Below the pieces are notes generated by a model. It had not been told where the DNA came from. It searched no databases and was given only the letters and a program-made list of their open reading frames with translations. Positions 51,336-61,850 of a DNA stretch of 64,000 bases are shown here, in pieces. This stretch comes from Rhodococcus sp. G-MC3 (GTDB taxonomy: Bacteria > Actinomycetota > Actinomycetes > Mycobacteriales > Mycobacteriaceae). The first letter of the stretch is position 1, and each line of letters starts with the position of its first letter. The position numbers and the translations under genes are program-made. Location: NCBI RefSeq assembly GCF_030063335.1, contig NZ_JASISW010000025.1, positions 1-64,000 of the forward strand. Reading direction: 5' to 3'.

Positions 51336-54300
51336 CGGATTTCGATCTACTGGGGCCGTTGCCGCAGGGTACTACGGTGCTCGAGGCAAGCGCCGGTACC
51401 GGAAAGACGTACGCGATCGTCGGGTTGGCGACGCGTTATGTTGCCGAGGGGATAGCAGAGATCTCCGAGTTGCTGCTGGTCACTTTCTCTCGCGCGGCAA
51501 CCCAGGAACTGCGGGAGCGCACTCGAAATCGGTTTGCCGAGGTCGCTGCAGAACTCGGCGAGCCGTCCCCACAGACGAGCACCGATGCGCTGGTTCGGCA
51601 TCTGGCACGCGAGGACGCCCCGGCCCGTCGGCTCCGTCTGATGCGCGCACTATCCGAATTCGACTCCGGCACAATCGCTACCACGCACAGTTTCTGCCAG
51701 CGCATGCTCGACGGCCTCGGGATTGCAGGTGAACGCGAACCGGAGACGACACTGGTCGAGGCCGTCGACGACCTGACAGGGGAGGTCGTCGTCGACATCT
51801 ATCTTCGGCGATACAGTCGCTCGGAATTCCAGCCGCCGATCAGCCCGAACGATGCACGTCAGGTTGCACGGGAAGCCGTGCGCGATCGTCAGGCGCACCT
51901 GGTCCCCGAGCCGACAGACGACAGCGAGGCCGGCCACCGCGTGATCTTCGCCGAGGAAGTGCGCGCCGAAGTCGGGCGGCGTAAGCGATCTGCGGGCGTG
52001 CGCGACTTCGACGATCTACTGAGTTTGTTGCACGGTGTTCTCGTCGACCCGATCCACGGTGAGTCGGCCTGCGCTCGGGTCCGCGATCGCTTTCGAGTGG
52101 TCCTCGTCGACGAGTTCCAGGACACCGACCCATTGCAGTGGGACATCCTGCGGCGTGCGTTTCACGGTACGTCGACGCTTCTTCTCGTCGGAGATCCCAA
52201 ACAGGCGATCTATGCCTTTCGTGGCGCCGAGGTACTCAGTTACCTGGATGCCGTTGCGCTCGCTGATCGTCACCTGGAATTGACCACGAACTGGCGAAGC
52301 GACGCGGGCCTCCTGGCGGCACTCGAAACCGTCTATGCCGGTGCTGCTCTGGGACACGACGACATCGTCGTCCACCCCGTTGCCTCGACGCACGCACATT
52401 CAAGGATTCCGGATGCTCCACCGCTGAGGGTTCGATACCTACCGAGGACGGGTGCGGGGCCGCTGAACAAATCGGGATTCCCCGCAGTCGGCGCCCTCCG
52501 AAGCCGCGTTGCGAACGACCTCGCCGCGGACATCGTCGGCATGCTCGAATCTCCAACGAAGCTGGCGCTTCCCGGACATGGCGATGTCGTCACACCAGGT
52601 GATGTTGCGGTACTCGTGCGCACTAGGTCGCAGATCAGTCTCGTTCGAGAGGCACTCGATCAAGCCGGGGTTCCCTCGGTGCTCGCCGGTGGTTCCAGTG
52701 TGTTCGAGACGCCGAGCGCAACCCAGTGGCTGTGGCTGCTTCAAGCGATCGAACAACCCCATCGAGCGGACCGGGTGCGGTTGGCCGCTCTGACACCGCT
52801 GCTCGGATGGACGGCGGACACACTCGACGCGCGAGGAGACGATGCTGTCGCCGAGGTGAGCAGCACGCTGCGCGACTATGGAGTGCTGTTCGGGCAGGCA
52901 GGGTTCGCCGCGGTATTCGAGAAACTGTCGGCCGAGACCTCGCTCGAAGCGCGACTACTCGGAATACGCTCCGGTGAGCGTCAACTGACCGACCTGCGGC
53001 ATGTCGCCCAGCTCCTCAATCGTGCAGCGGTCGAGGAGTCGTTCGGTCCGAGTGCACTCATGAGATGGCTCACCGACCGAATCGAAGATCCGGCGTCGGG
53101 AAGTGTCAGTGATCGAAGCAGACGTCTCGACAGCGACGCGGCGGCAGTCCAACTAGCGACAGTCCACGCGAGCAAGGGGCTGGAATTTCCGGTTGTCTAC
53201 GTGCCCTACGCGTGGGACGCATCGAAGAACCCATACCCGAGCACCCTTTTGCTGCACGACGAGAACGGCCAACGGGTCCTCGACGTCGGCGGCAGCAGCG
53301 GGCTGGGCTACGCCCAGCGGAAGCTTCTGCGGGACAAAGAAGAAGCAGGCGAAGAGCTCCGGTTGCTGTACGTGGCGTTGACTCGCGCACAGTGCCAGGT
53401 GGTGTTGTGGTGGGCGCCGTCGTACGGGACATCGTCCTCGCCGCTGCACCGGCTGCTGTTCGGTAGAGTCCCCGGAATCCTCGCGCCCGAGGACAAGATC
53501 AAGGTTCCCGACGACGCCGGTGCCGCCCGTCGGCTCGAATCTTGGGCAGGGTCGTCGGCAGGGAAGATTTCGATCGAGTCAGCAGGCGGTGCCGCGCCAC
53601 GGCCAATTCGAAATGTGTCCGACCGCCATGAAATCGAGCTCGATGCTGCGACGTTCGGGCGATCACTCGATCATGTGTGGCGTCGCACGTCGTACTCGGC
53701 GCTCACGGCAGGCGCTCACGAGAGCCCAGGAGTCAGCAGCGAACCCGAGCAGCCGGATAAGGATGACGAACCCGCCTTCGAGCCTCCCGCCTTCGAGTCT
53801 CCCGTCGACGAGACCCTCGAAGGCATTGCCTCGCCGATGAACGGGCTGCCTGCAGGCGCGGCGTTCGGAACCCTCGTCCACGAGATCCTCGAGCACCTCG
53901 ACACCGGGGCCGAGGATCTCGAAGCCGAAGTACTTCGTCGCTGCGTCGATGCAGTCGGTGAACGGCTGGCAGACATCGAACCGTCAGACTTGGCGTCGGC
54001 ATTGCTGCCGGTGCTGCGAACACCTCTCGGGTTCGGCACGCTCGCCGACATTGCACCGGCCGATCACCTTGCAGAACTGGACTTCGAGCTCCCGCTGGCA
54101 GGCGGCGATGCTCCGGTATCGCAGACTGTGACTCTGCGCGCAATCGCTGCCCTGATGCGGAAATATCTGCCTCTCGGTGACGTACTGGCTTCCTACGCCG
54201 ACCAGCTCGAGATGCTCGAGTCGACGCCACTGCGCGGATACCTCACCGGAAGCATCGATTCCGTGCTTCGAATCCCTGGTCCGAGGTACGTCATCGTGGA

Positions 54301-54613
54301 TTACAAGACAAACAGGTTGTCCACAGGTGACCTCACCGTCATGAATTTCACTCGCGACCGAATGGCTCAGGAAATGCTGCGCTCGCACTATCCGTTGCAG
54401 GCGTTGCTGTATGCCGTCGCGCTTCATCGATACCTACGTTGGCGCCAGCCCGGATATGATCCGGGCACGCATCTCGGGGGAGTGCAGTACCACTTCGTCC
54501 GAGGAATGGTCGGCCCCGAAACACCTGAGGGCTGCGGCGTATTCGAATGGAATCCTCCGGTCGAACTCGTCACGTCCGTCTCCGATCTGCTGGCAGGGAT
54601 CGAGACCTCATGA
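51332..54613 (+). CDS. recB: RecB helicase-nuclease subunit of exonuclease V
   Basis: GTG 51332 with GGAGGGACAGCC gives about 1093 residues. Walker A EASAGTGKTY, VVLVDEFQDTDP, LVGDPKQAIYAFRGAE, ATVHASKGLEFPVVYVPYAW and LYVALTRAQC are the UvrD-type helicase motifs. The C-terminal nuclease domain has RYVIVDYKTNRL and HYPLQALLYAVALHRYL. It translocates 3'-5' and degrades DNA in the RecBCD complex. Confidence 0.94.
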   Translation: MTDFDLLGPLPQGTTVLEASAGTGKTYAIVGLATRYVAEGIAEISELLLVTFSRAATQELRERTRNRFAEVAAELGEPSPQTSTDALVRHLAREDAPARRLRLMRALSEFDSGTIATTHSFCQRMLDGLGIAGEREPETTLVEAVDDLTGEVVVDIYLRRYSRSEFQPPISPNDARQVAREAVRDRQAHLVPEPTDDSEAGHRVIFAEEVRAEVGRRKRSAGVRDFDDLLSLLHGVLVDPIHGESACARVRDRFRVVLVDEFQDTDPLQWDILRRAFHGTSTLLLVGDPKQAIYAFRGAEVLSYLDAVALADRHLELTTNWRSDAGLLAALETVYAGAALGHDDIVVHPVASTHAHSRIPDAPPLRVRYLPRTGAGPLNKSGFPAVGALRSRVANDLAADIVGMLESPTKLALPGHGDVVTPGDVAVLVRTRSQISLVREALDQAGVPSVLAGGSSVFETPSATQWLWLLQAIEQPHRADRVRLAALTPLLGWTADTLDARGDDAVAEVSSTLRDYGVLFGQAGFAAVFEKLSAETSLEARLLGIRSGERQLTDLRHVAQLLNRAAVEESFGPSALMRWLTDRIEDPASGSVSDRSRRLDSDAAAVQLATVHASKGLEFPVVYVPYAWDASKNPYPSTLLLHDENGQRVLDVGGSSGLGYAQRKLLRDKEEAGEELRLLYVALTRAQCQVVLWWAPSYGTSSSPLHRLLFGRVPGILAPEDKIKVPDDAGAARRLESWAGSSAGKISIESAGGAAPRPIRNVSDRHEIELDAATFGRSLDHVWRRTSYSALTAGAHESPGVSSEPEQPDKDDEPAFEPPAFESPVDETLEGIASPMNGLPAGAAFGTLVHEILEHLDTGAEDLEAEVLRRCVDAVGERLADIEPSDLASALLPVLRTPLGFGTLADIAPADHLAELDFELPLAGGDAPVSQTVTLRAIAALMRKYLPLGDVLASYADQLEMLESTPLRGYLTGSIDSVLRIPGPRYVIVDYKTNRLSTGDLTVMNFTRDRMAQEMLRSHYPLQALLYAVALHRYLRWRQPGYDPGTHLGGVQYHFVRGMVGPETPEGCGVFEWNPPVELVTSVSDLLAGIETS

Positions 54614-56487
54614 CCGAAGCGAACTTCGTTCAGCGGGCCAAGGGCCGCCTCCGAACATTCAACGAAGCCGGAATCCTCGCCGCAGCTGACGTCCACGTCG
54701 CACTGAGACTCGGGTCGTTGGGTGGGGAAACATCGGAGGACGTTCTGTTCGCGACGGCACTGGCAGTCCGAGCTGTTCGGTCCGGCTCGGTGTGTCTCGA
54801 TCTGAATCGCCTGCGCGATGTCACCGTCGATGAGGAATCCGACGTCGACATCGAGTCGCTTCCATGGCCGGAACTCGAGGATGTGACCGCTGCACTGCGG
54901 GCGAGTCCGTTGGTACTCGGTAGCGAACGAGGTCCACTGAAGCCGCTGCGGCTGGTGGACACCGACGAGGGTGAGCTTCTGTACCTGCATCGGTATTACT
55001 TGCAGGAACAAACAATTCGGCTCGTGCTCGACGGCCGCGATGTGACGGGCCCTGAGGTGGATGCCCAGGCGGTTCGGGAGATGCTCGGCACACTGTTCAC
55101 TGCCACCTCGGAGGATGGCACAGATCAGGTCGCGGCCCCTGCGCCCGACCGCCAACGCATCGCGGCAGCGCTCGCTGCAACGCGGTGGACCACAGTGATC
55201 GCGGGTGGGCCAGGCACCGGCAAGACACACACCGTCGCACGTATCCTCGCCATGTTCGCGGCGCAGCACGGCCCGGGTCTTCGTATCGGACTCGCGGCAC
55301 CGACCGGCAAAGCCGCTGCGCGACTTCAGGAATCGGTCACCGAACAGTCACCGGCGCTCTGTCTGCCGGACGGCCTGACGGCGATGACGCTCCACCGTCT
55401 GCTCGGATGGCAACGCGGAAGCAAGAGCCGATTCAAGCACAACGCGTCGAACAGGCTGCCTTACGACGTAATCGTCATCGACGAGACGTCGATGGTGTCT
55501 CTGACGATGATGTGCAGACTGCTCGAAGCGGTCAGGCCCGACACACGGCTCATTCTCGTCGGGGATCCTGATCAGTTGACCTCGGTCGATGCAGGCGCTG
55601 TGTTGTCCGATCTGGTTGCGCGTCCGGTTCGCGGTGACGCGAACCCCGAGCTCCTCGCCTTGATCGCTGGCGACCTCGACGCGAAGGACGACCCTCACGA
55701 GGCGGCACTGTCCGTGTCGGAGAGAGATCGCCTGCGGAGCGGAGTGGTTCGCCTCAGCCGAGGGCGGCGGTTCGGCGGAGCGATCGCCGAACTGGCCGTC
55801 GCCGTGCGCGACGGACGGGCCGATCGGGTGATGGAACTCCTGCTCGACGGCGGCGAGCAGCTGTCCTTTCATGCGCCGGCCGACGTCGGTGCGCTCCACG
55901 CCGACATTGTTTCGACGGCATCGAGCGTGACCGAGGCAGCGCGTGCGGGACACGCGACCGAGGCGTTGTCCGGGCTGGAAACGCATCGCTTGCTGTGTGC
56001 ACACCGGCAGGGTCCGTTCGGGGTGCAGCGGTGGGCAAGACAAGCAATGGAATGGGTGGGCGAAGCGTCGGGCGAGTTCTTGGACTCGGCCCGGTGGTAC
56101 GCCGGTCAACCTCTCCTGGTGACTGCGAACGATCACGAGGCGCGCATCTACAACGGTGACACCGGCGTGGTCGTGGACACCGGAGGGACTCTCATGGCGG
56201 CCTTCCAGCGCGGAACCGAGCCGCTCTTGGTACACCCGAACGTTCTGTCCTCGGTGCAGACCGTCTACGCCATGACGATCCACCGCAGTCAAGGCAGTCA
56301 GTACGACACAGTGTCGGTGATGCTGCCCGACCGAGCGTCATCTCTACTGACGCGCGAGCTTCTGTACACCGCCATCACGCGCGCACGACAGCACGTACGG
56401 ATCATCGGTACCGAAGATGCCATCAGAGCCGCGGTGGAACGTCAGGTGTTACGAGCCAGCGGACTTCGCCGGACGATCAGGTCCTGA
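54610..56487 (+). CDS. recD: RecD helicase subunit of exonuclease V
   Basis: ATG 54610 overlaps the recB stop. The 625-residue helicase has Walker A GGPGTGKTHTVARILA, AAPTGKAAARL, VIVIDETSMVSL, LVGDPDQLTSVDAGAVL, and AMTIHRSQGSQYDTV. It moves 5'-3'. Its last 39 bp overlap the convergent TY-Chap-like gene. Confidence 0.94.
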   Translation: MTEANFVQRAKGRLRTFNEAGILAAADVHVALRLGSLGGETSEDVLFATALAVRAVRSGSVCLDLNRLRDVTVDEESDVDIESLPWPELEDVTAALRASPLVLGSERGPLKPLRLVDTDEGELLYLHRYYLQEQTIRLVLDGRDVTGPEVDAQAVREMLGTLFTATSEDGTDQVAAPAPDRQRIAAALAATRWTTVIAGGPGTGKTHTVARILAMFAAQHGPGLRIGLAAPTGKAAARLQESVTEQSPALCLPDGLTAMTLHRLLGWQRGSKSRFKHNASNRLPYDVIVIDETSMVSLTMMCRLLEAVRPDTRLILVGDPDQLTSVDAGAVLSDLVARPVRGDANPELLALIAGDLDAKDDPHEAALSVSERDRLRSGVVRLSRGRRFGGAIAELAVAVRDGRADRVMELLLDGGEQLSFHAPADVGALHADIVSTASSVTEAARAGHATEALSGLETHRLLCAHRQGPFGVQRWARQAMEWVGEASGEFLDSARWYAGQPLLVTANDHEARIYNGDTGVVVDTGGTLMAAFQRGTEPLLVHPNVLSSVQTVYAMTIHRSQGSQYDTVSVMLPDRASSLLTRELLYTAITRARQHVRIIGTEDAIRAAVERQVLRASGLRRTIRS

Positions 56488-57336
56488 CAGCCGTCGCTCG
56501 GCAGCCGCAAGGCTCAGCGCAGTGTCGAACCAGGAACGGGCCTGTAGCTCCCACACCCGTGCTGTCGATTCGGAGTTGCGATTTCGCAGATAGGCCCCAT
56601 AGCGCGCGCACTCCCTTGCATGGCGATGTGCATCGTCGGCAAGACCGTCGATATCCTCGCTGCCGCACACCGATACCACCGTGTCCGGATCCACCCGTGC
56701 GCCGAGGAGTTCGCAGAACGTATGCAACGACCTCAACGCAATCGGGAGTGCGTCGACCGAGGGGAGCTCGACAGCGGAGGCATGCACCGCGTCGGTGGTG
56801 TCGTTGTTGAGTTGCGCGGGGCCCGATTCGTCAGAGTTCGGACCTACCGACCATGCGCTGAGAAACGACGGATGGGGGACATTCCACAGTTGAACGAAAG
56901 TCGCGACCGCGGCGGCCGCCATGAACGACGCATCGACTCGATGCTGATCGAGAACGTAGTCCATCACGGTGCCATCGGCAGCAGGCTTTCCCGGCTCGGT
57001 CCACCCCAGCAGATGAAGGTCGAGGTCGAGATGCTCGGGTGAGCCTGGATAGATGTAGGACGCCAGGGACGCAACTCCGACAATTCGCTCTGATTCCACG
57101 GCGACAAGGTCGATGTACGGCCTTTGCCCCCGCTGTCCGGGCGTGGCCTGGGCAGCGGTGATCGTGATGTACGCACCTTTCGGCATGTCCGCCAGGTGCG
57201 CGGTCAGATTGCCCTCGAACCGCTGCCACACACGGGCAAGTTCGGAGTCGAATCTCAGGTTCGTATCACTGCAGTTCGAATTACCGCGCTGCTCGTCACC
57301 ATGTCCAGCACCCACACGCGCTCCTTCGTCGATCAC
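56449..57336 (-). CDS. TY-Chap-like protein (type III secretion/YbjN chaperone fold)
   Basis: The 295-residue protein contains ELARVWQRFEGNLTAHLADMPKGAYITI and PYIDLVAVESERIVGVAS, resembling the actinobacterial TY-Chap domains related to type III secretion chaperones and YbjN. The C-terminal part is helical. The function is unknown. It overlaps the end of recD on the other strand by 39 bp. Confidence 0.55.
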   Translation of the reverse strand: MIDEGARVGAGHGDEQRGNSNCSDTNLRFDSELARVWQRFEGNLTAHLADMPKGAYITITAAQATPGQRGQRPYIDLVAVESERIVGVASLASYIYPGSPEHLDLDLHLLGWTEPGKPAADGTVMDYVLDQHRVDASFMAAAAVATFVQLWNVPHPSFLSAWSVGPNSDESGPAQLNNDTTDAVHASAVELPSVDALPIALRSLHTFCELLGARVDPDTVVSVCGSEDIDGLADDAHRHARECARYGAYLRNRNSESTARVWELQARSWFDTALSLAAAERRLSGPDRPAKSAGS

Positions 57337-57549
57337 CGTCGAATGTGCACTCGAAGTCCATCCGGTCGATTGGTGGGCTCCGCACTTGCTGCTCTGCAGT
57401 CAGAAAGATAGCGGGTGGGTCCGACAAACTTCTGGAGGCGCACGGACGCGCTGTGCGGAGTGACGCGGCGATCCCCTCCCGCACCCCCGCGACCACGGCT
57501 TCGGTCACTCCGATCTGGGTGCCCAAGCCGGGTGAGGTGCCCACCCAGG

Positions 57550-58972
57550 TCAGTAGACGTCGCGTAGATAGCGCTTCGAGCGCTTGAGATCGGCCACGTA
57601 ATCCTCGGCCTGCTCGGCGGATCGGCCACCGTGTTCCGCGATAACATCGTGGAGAGCCGTATCGACGTCCTTCGCCATGCGGGTGGCGTCGCCGCAGACG
57701 TAGAAGTGCCCGCCCTCTTCGAGCCAGCCGTACAGTTCTTTGCCGTTCTCGCGCATCCGGTCCTGTACGTAGACCTTTTCGGTTTGGTCGCGAGAGAACG
57801 CAAGATCGAGCCGCGTCAGAACTCCGTCGCGCGAGAGGCCGTCGAGGTCGTCCTCGTAGATGAAGTCCTCGGCGCGGTGTCGGTCGCCGAAGAACAACCA
57901 ATTCTTCCCCGACGCGTTCCGTGCGCGCCGCTCGTACAAAAAAGCGCGGAACGGAGCAATACCGGTACCGGGCCCGACCATGATGACGGGTGCATCGTCG
58001 TCCACCGGGAGCCTGAACGACTTGTTCGCGGAGAGGAACACTCCTGCAGATTCACCTTCGGTGACTCGATCGGCGAGGAACGTCGAACACACGCCTCCGC
58101 GATCACGCTCGGCCGAGCGATACCGAACACTCGCAACCGTCAGGTGGACTGTGCCCTCGTGGGCCAGGGGAGACGACGAGATCGAGTAGACACGGTGCTG
58201 TAGCGGCCGCAGCAGGTCCAGCAGTTCCGCGGGGGCGAGTGAAAGATTCTCGTCGAGAGCCAGCACGTCCAGGACATCTTTGCCCCAGGTCCAGGCATCG
58301 AGCGCTTCTCGGTTGCCCGTGGAAAGCACGTGTTGCAGCTCCTCGTCGCCGGAGCGTTCGGCGATCGACTCGATGAGATCCATCGACGGCACGCCGATCT
58401 CGTACGAGTATGTGAGCAGCTCGTCGAAGCGCTGTTCGGAGCCCTTGATGGTGACCGTCGTGTCCGGGGCGACGCGTAGCCGGCCCAGCAGCGCATCGAC
58501 GAGCTCGGAATTGTTGACCGGCTTGATGCCGAGGCCGTCGCCGGCTTCGTAGACGACGCCGCTGTCGCCGAGGGAGAACGCGTAATGGCGGACTTCCTTC
58601 GACGATTCATGACCCGATAGCACCCGGTTGGCCAGAACGGTTGCGCGATAGGGGTTCTTCCGATTCCAGGGTGAACGTTTGGATGGGGCTTTGACGGGCT
58701 TCGTGGCCGGTTCCAGGGCGCCGTCGGTGGCGGGCACAGTGGTTTGGAGCCGTGTGGCCGCTGCATCTTCGTACTCGACGTCGCGGTCCAGAAGGTCGGC
58801 CGTGCGGGTCGCCCCGAGTGCTTCCAGTCGTGCGTCGATGATTTTCCCCGCCTTACTGAATCCGTAGAAGCCGGTGTCCTCCAGCGCCATGACCGGAAAG
58901 TATAAGCCTTTGAGTCGGCGCGCCGAGCCGGAGACGACCGCATCTCAGAATAGTTGGGCGCTATCCGGCATT
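57550..58972 (-). pseudogene. Sulfite-reductase-type flavoprotein with lost 5' end
   Basis: The body has the FAD and NADPH domains of the cytochrome P450 reductase family: RVYSISSSPLAHEGTVHLTV, GGVCSTFLADRV, VIMVGPGTGIAPFRAFLYER and FYVCGDATRMAKDVDTAL. The apparent ATG is at 58890. Upstream of it, the same frame still encodes flavodoxin-like sequence (LKGLYFPVMALEDTGFYGF) back to a stop near 58960. The rest of the FMN domain is absent. Most likely the gene lost its 5' end; a 446-residue FNR-like protein from 58890 may still be made. Confidence 0.7.
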
Positions 58973-59040
58973 TCGCCCGCTCCGTAGGTGGAGGTCACAA
59001 CGAGGAGTCGGGGAAAAGCGGAAAAGCGTTCAGTCGACCG

Positions 59041-60495
59041 CTACTGCCGGCCGAGAACCTCGATCCCGTTGGACTCCTCGCGGACGACATAGCCCGAAGC
59101 GAGGGCCGAAGCGAGGGCTTTCGAGTCTCCTGCGGCATCAGAGGGCCAGCCGGCAGGATTTGCTCGATTGACGACGATCCAGTCCGGCGTCGAGGTGTTC
59201 GTCGACCTCTGCGGGAACACCGTGACGTCGTGAGTCGAGACGAACTGAGGAACGAGATTGTTCGACGCGCCAATGGTGTCGCCCTCGGGGATCGAGCCCG
59301 AAATCTGCTGAGCTTCGGTCGCCTGCGGATCGGTTTGCCAGCCGCCGGCAGATGCAAGTCTGGCCATCGGCAGGAACGGCAACGCGATGAGTGCGAACAC
59401 GGCTACGACACCGAAAATGAGTCGTTGTCCACGGTCGGACAGCTGGTGGTGTTTCCTGGCCCGCACAATCGCATCGATCAGAGCGGCGAAGACGATCACC
59501 ATCAAGAGTGCGTTGTAGTGAAAGATCGGCTTCCAGAAGTTGGAGTTATCGCTGAGGAACCGCCAAGCGAACGTCGGAAGCGCCACCAGAAGCAGCGGGG
59601 AGCGCAGCGCGGCGAACCCTGTCACCGCGAGGAACAAGAAAGCAGTGGCCGCTCGTGAATCGCCGGCGACGACTCCGTGGGCGGTATCGGCGATACCCGA
59701 GCCCAGCGGCGGGAGTTTCGATCCCTGTCCATAGGAGTCATCCGCACTGAGCAACGGAATGATCACCTTGACCGCCAGTACGACCCACGTGAGACCCCAC
59801 ACGATCGTCAAGAGCCCGAGCACGCGCGTGCGTCCCACGGTCCAGAAGGCGACGAGTCCGCCGATCACCGCGACCGTCAGACCCATGTCCTCCTTCACGA
59901 AGACGAGGGGCAGTGCCCAGAACAGGGCCTGGTGCCACCGCTGTCGGCCGAGAGCGACCATGGACATCGCCAGCAACGGCATGGCAAAGGCAATTTCATG
60001 GAAGTCGAAATCGAGAGCTGCCTGCACCCCCCAGGAGAGTCCGTAGCCGACCGCGACCACGACCCCGGCGATCGCCCCGAACTCACGCACGGCCCATCTC
60101 GAGAGCGGTACGACTGCCGCGGCGAAGAGAACGGCCTGTGCGACCAACAGTGTCTCCGGCGACGGAAACGCCCGGTACACCGGTGCAAGGAGGGCGGTAA
60201 TCGGTGAGAAGTGATCTCCGAGGGTGTTGTATCCGGTACCGAGAAGGTCCGACGTCGGTGCTCGCAGATCCGCATATGACGAGATCTGCTGCACGAAGAT
60301 CCCGAGATCGAATCCCGACGTCCGAAGCTGACGGTGACCCAGCACCCCGAGCAGCGCGTACAAAGGAGCAAGCAGTACAAAAGCGACAGCGGGTACGACT
60401 CGATCAGCGGTCAGCCGGGGGCCAGTGCGTGTCGGGCGAACCCTTCCTGTGTTCGATCCGACCACACTGTGCGGAGATATCTCGGTGGTAGTCAC
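59041..60495 (-). CDS. DUF2079 membrane protein
   Basis: GTG 60495 opens a 484-residue protein with about ten membrane segments. DUF2079 features include the loop TSGFDLGIFVQQI, DHFSPITALLAPVY and the motif FDFHEIAFAMPLLAMSM. It may be a glycosyltransferase-like (GT-C) enzyme working on lipid-linked sugars, but the substrate is unknown. Confidence 0.8.
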   Translation of the reverse strand: MTTTEISPHSVVGSNTGRVRPTRTGPRLTADRVVPAVAFVLLAPLYALLGVLGHRQLRTSGFDLGIFVQQISSYADLRAPTSDLLGTGYNTLGDHFSPITALLAPVYRAFPSPETLLVAQAVLFAAAVVPLSRWAVREFGAIAGVVVAVGYGLSWGVQAALDFDFHEIAFAMPLLAMSMVALGRQRWHQALFWALPLVFVKEDMGLTVAVIGGLVAFWTVGRTRVLGLLTIVWGLTWVVLAVKVIIPLLSADDSYGQGSKLPPLGSGIADTAHGVVAGDSRAATAFLFLAVTGFAALRSPLLLVALPTFAWRFLSDNSNFWKPIFHYNALLMVIVFAALIDAIVRARKHHQLSDRGQRLIFGVVAVFALIALPFLPMARLASAGGWQTDPQATEAQQISGSIPEGDTIGASNNLVPQFVSTHDVTVFPQRSTNTSTPDWIVVNRANPAGWPSDAAGDSKALASALASGYVVREESNGIEVLGRQ

Positions 60496-60613
60496 AGGGA
60501 CTGTTGTCTACCCGACTTACTTAGGATCATCCTGAGAAGCGCTGGCCATCGCGGCTGCACGACAGCCGATACCTTTCATCCACTCTGAATCCAACGAGTG
60601 ATCTGCTGAGCGA

Positions 60614-61588
60614 TCAGGAGTGTCGCTTCCGCGCGCCTTTCGACGGGGGTTGCGAGGAGAGGTGATAGTACAGAGCGTCTTCCGTGTCCTCGACGACGAC
60701 GCGTACCACGTCACCCACTTCGAGGTAGTCGTCGACGGCGATGCGGTCCTTCGCGCCGATGACGGCCTTCACCGATCGCGCAGGAATAAGGCCTCGCCTA
60801 CCGTCGGGGCCGACGGCAAGCGCATACCGTGGGCCGGTGCGTGTGACTCTCGCAGAGATGATGTCCGAGTCCTTGGGGACCGGACTCGGTTCGGCGACAG
60901 CGTCTTTCGACACGGTGGTCTGTGAGTCGAGCTGAGCGGCGAGATCGTCGGCCATGGAGTCGACCTGCAGCAGAAGTTCGGCCATGGTCCGAGCCTGATC
61001 CTCGTGTGTCTTCGTCGGCTTCAGTGCCTCGCCGGGCTTGTACATGTCTTCGTGAGTGAGTTCGCCCCACGCGTCCTGCAGCCTCGTCTTGACCTGAACC
61101 TCGACTTTGACGTCGAGATCGCCCTGATGTGTTGCAACTCGAACCAACAGAACAGCGTGGTACGCCCGGTACCCACTGGGTTTGGGGAACGCGACATAAT
61201 CCATGGGTTCCTTGGCGAAGCGAACGGAACACTCCGGGTCGTTGCATGCCTTCTCCAGCGCATCGACGAACGCATGGAGATCCCGGGGGCTCTTGCAGAG
61301 CACCTTGATCCCGATGAGGTCTCCGAGCGCATCGACGACATCGTCGACACTGGTCGGCTCGGTGATACGGCCCTCGGCAATTTTCCTACGCAGCTTGTCC
61401 GCGGCCCGCGCCGGTTCCTTGACACGCGCCGATTGTGCGTTGAGGCGATCGCGGTCGACGTTGTCGAGTAACTCGTCGGCGATGGTCTCCAGAAAGTTCT
61501 GCGCCGTGACCAACGCTGCCTGCCACGCCCGCCGTCGTTCGGCGTAGGCGTCGTCGACGAGATCATCGATGCTGGTGGAGGCTGTCAC
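60614..61588 (-). CDS. RelA/SpoT-domain alarmone synthetase with S1-like tail
   Basis: Residues about 55-200 are a RelA/SpoT synthetase domain (ALGDLIGIKVLCKSPRD, YVAFPKPSGYRAYHAVLLV, VEVQVKTRLQDAWGELTHEDMYK). The Glu in VEVQ and conserved Asp are kept. There is no HD hydrolase domain. The C-terminal 90 residues (DIISARVTRTGPRYALAVGPDGRRGLIPARSV, VGDVVRVVVEDTE) form an S1-like RNA-binding fold. It should make (p)ppGpp and may respond to RNA. Confidence 0.8.
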   Translation of the reverse strand: MTASTSIDDLVDDAYAERRRAWQAALVTAQNFLETIADELLDNVDRDRLNAQSARVKEPARAADKLRRKIAEGRITEPTSVDDVVDALGDLIGIKVLCKSPRDLHAFVDALEKACNDPECSVRFAKEPMDYVAFPKPSGYRAYHAVLLVRVATHQGDLDVKVEVQVKTRLQDAWGELTHEDMYKPGEALKPTKTHEDQARTMAELLLQVDSMADDLAAQLDSQTTVSKDAVAEPSPVPKDSDIISARVTRTGPRYALAVGPDGRRGLIPARSVKAVIGAKDRIAVDDYLEVGDVVRVVVEDTEDALYYHLSSQPPSKGARKRHS

Positions 61589-61850
61589 GTGTATTGCTTC
61601 CGCTCGGGTGTCGACCTGTGGTCCGTAGCTTTTTGAAGGCTAGCGCAGCGATGATCGTATCGCCGTGAGCCGAACCGCAAGCGTTCGCGGATGTCTTGGG
61701 CAGGGAGCCGATCGGGTGTCCGTGCCAGGTACCGAAATGAGAATTGCCGGACACTGCATCGTCCCAAGCGCCCATTTCAGATCGATCCTGTTCTCTATAC
61801 GTGCGCTGAACACGAGCATCCGTCGGTGTGTAGCACTAGTCTCTTCAAGC

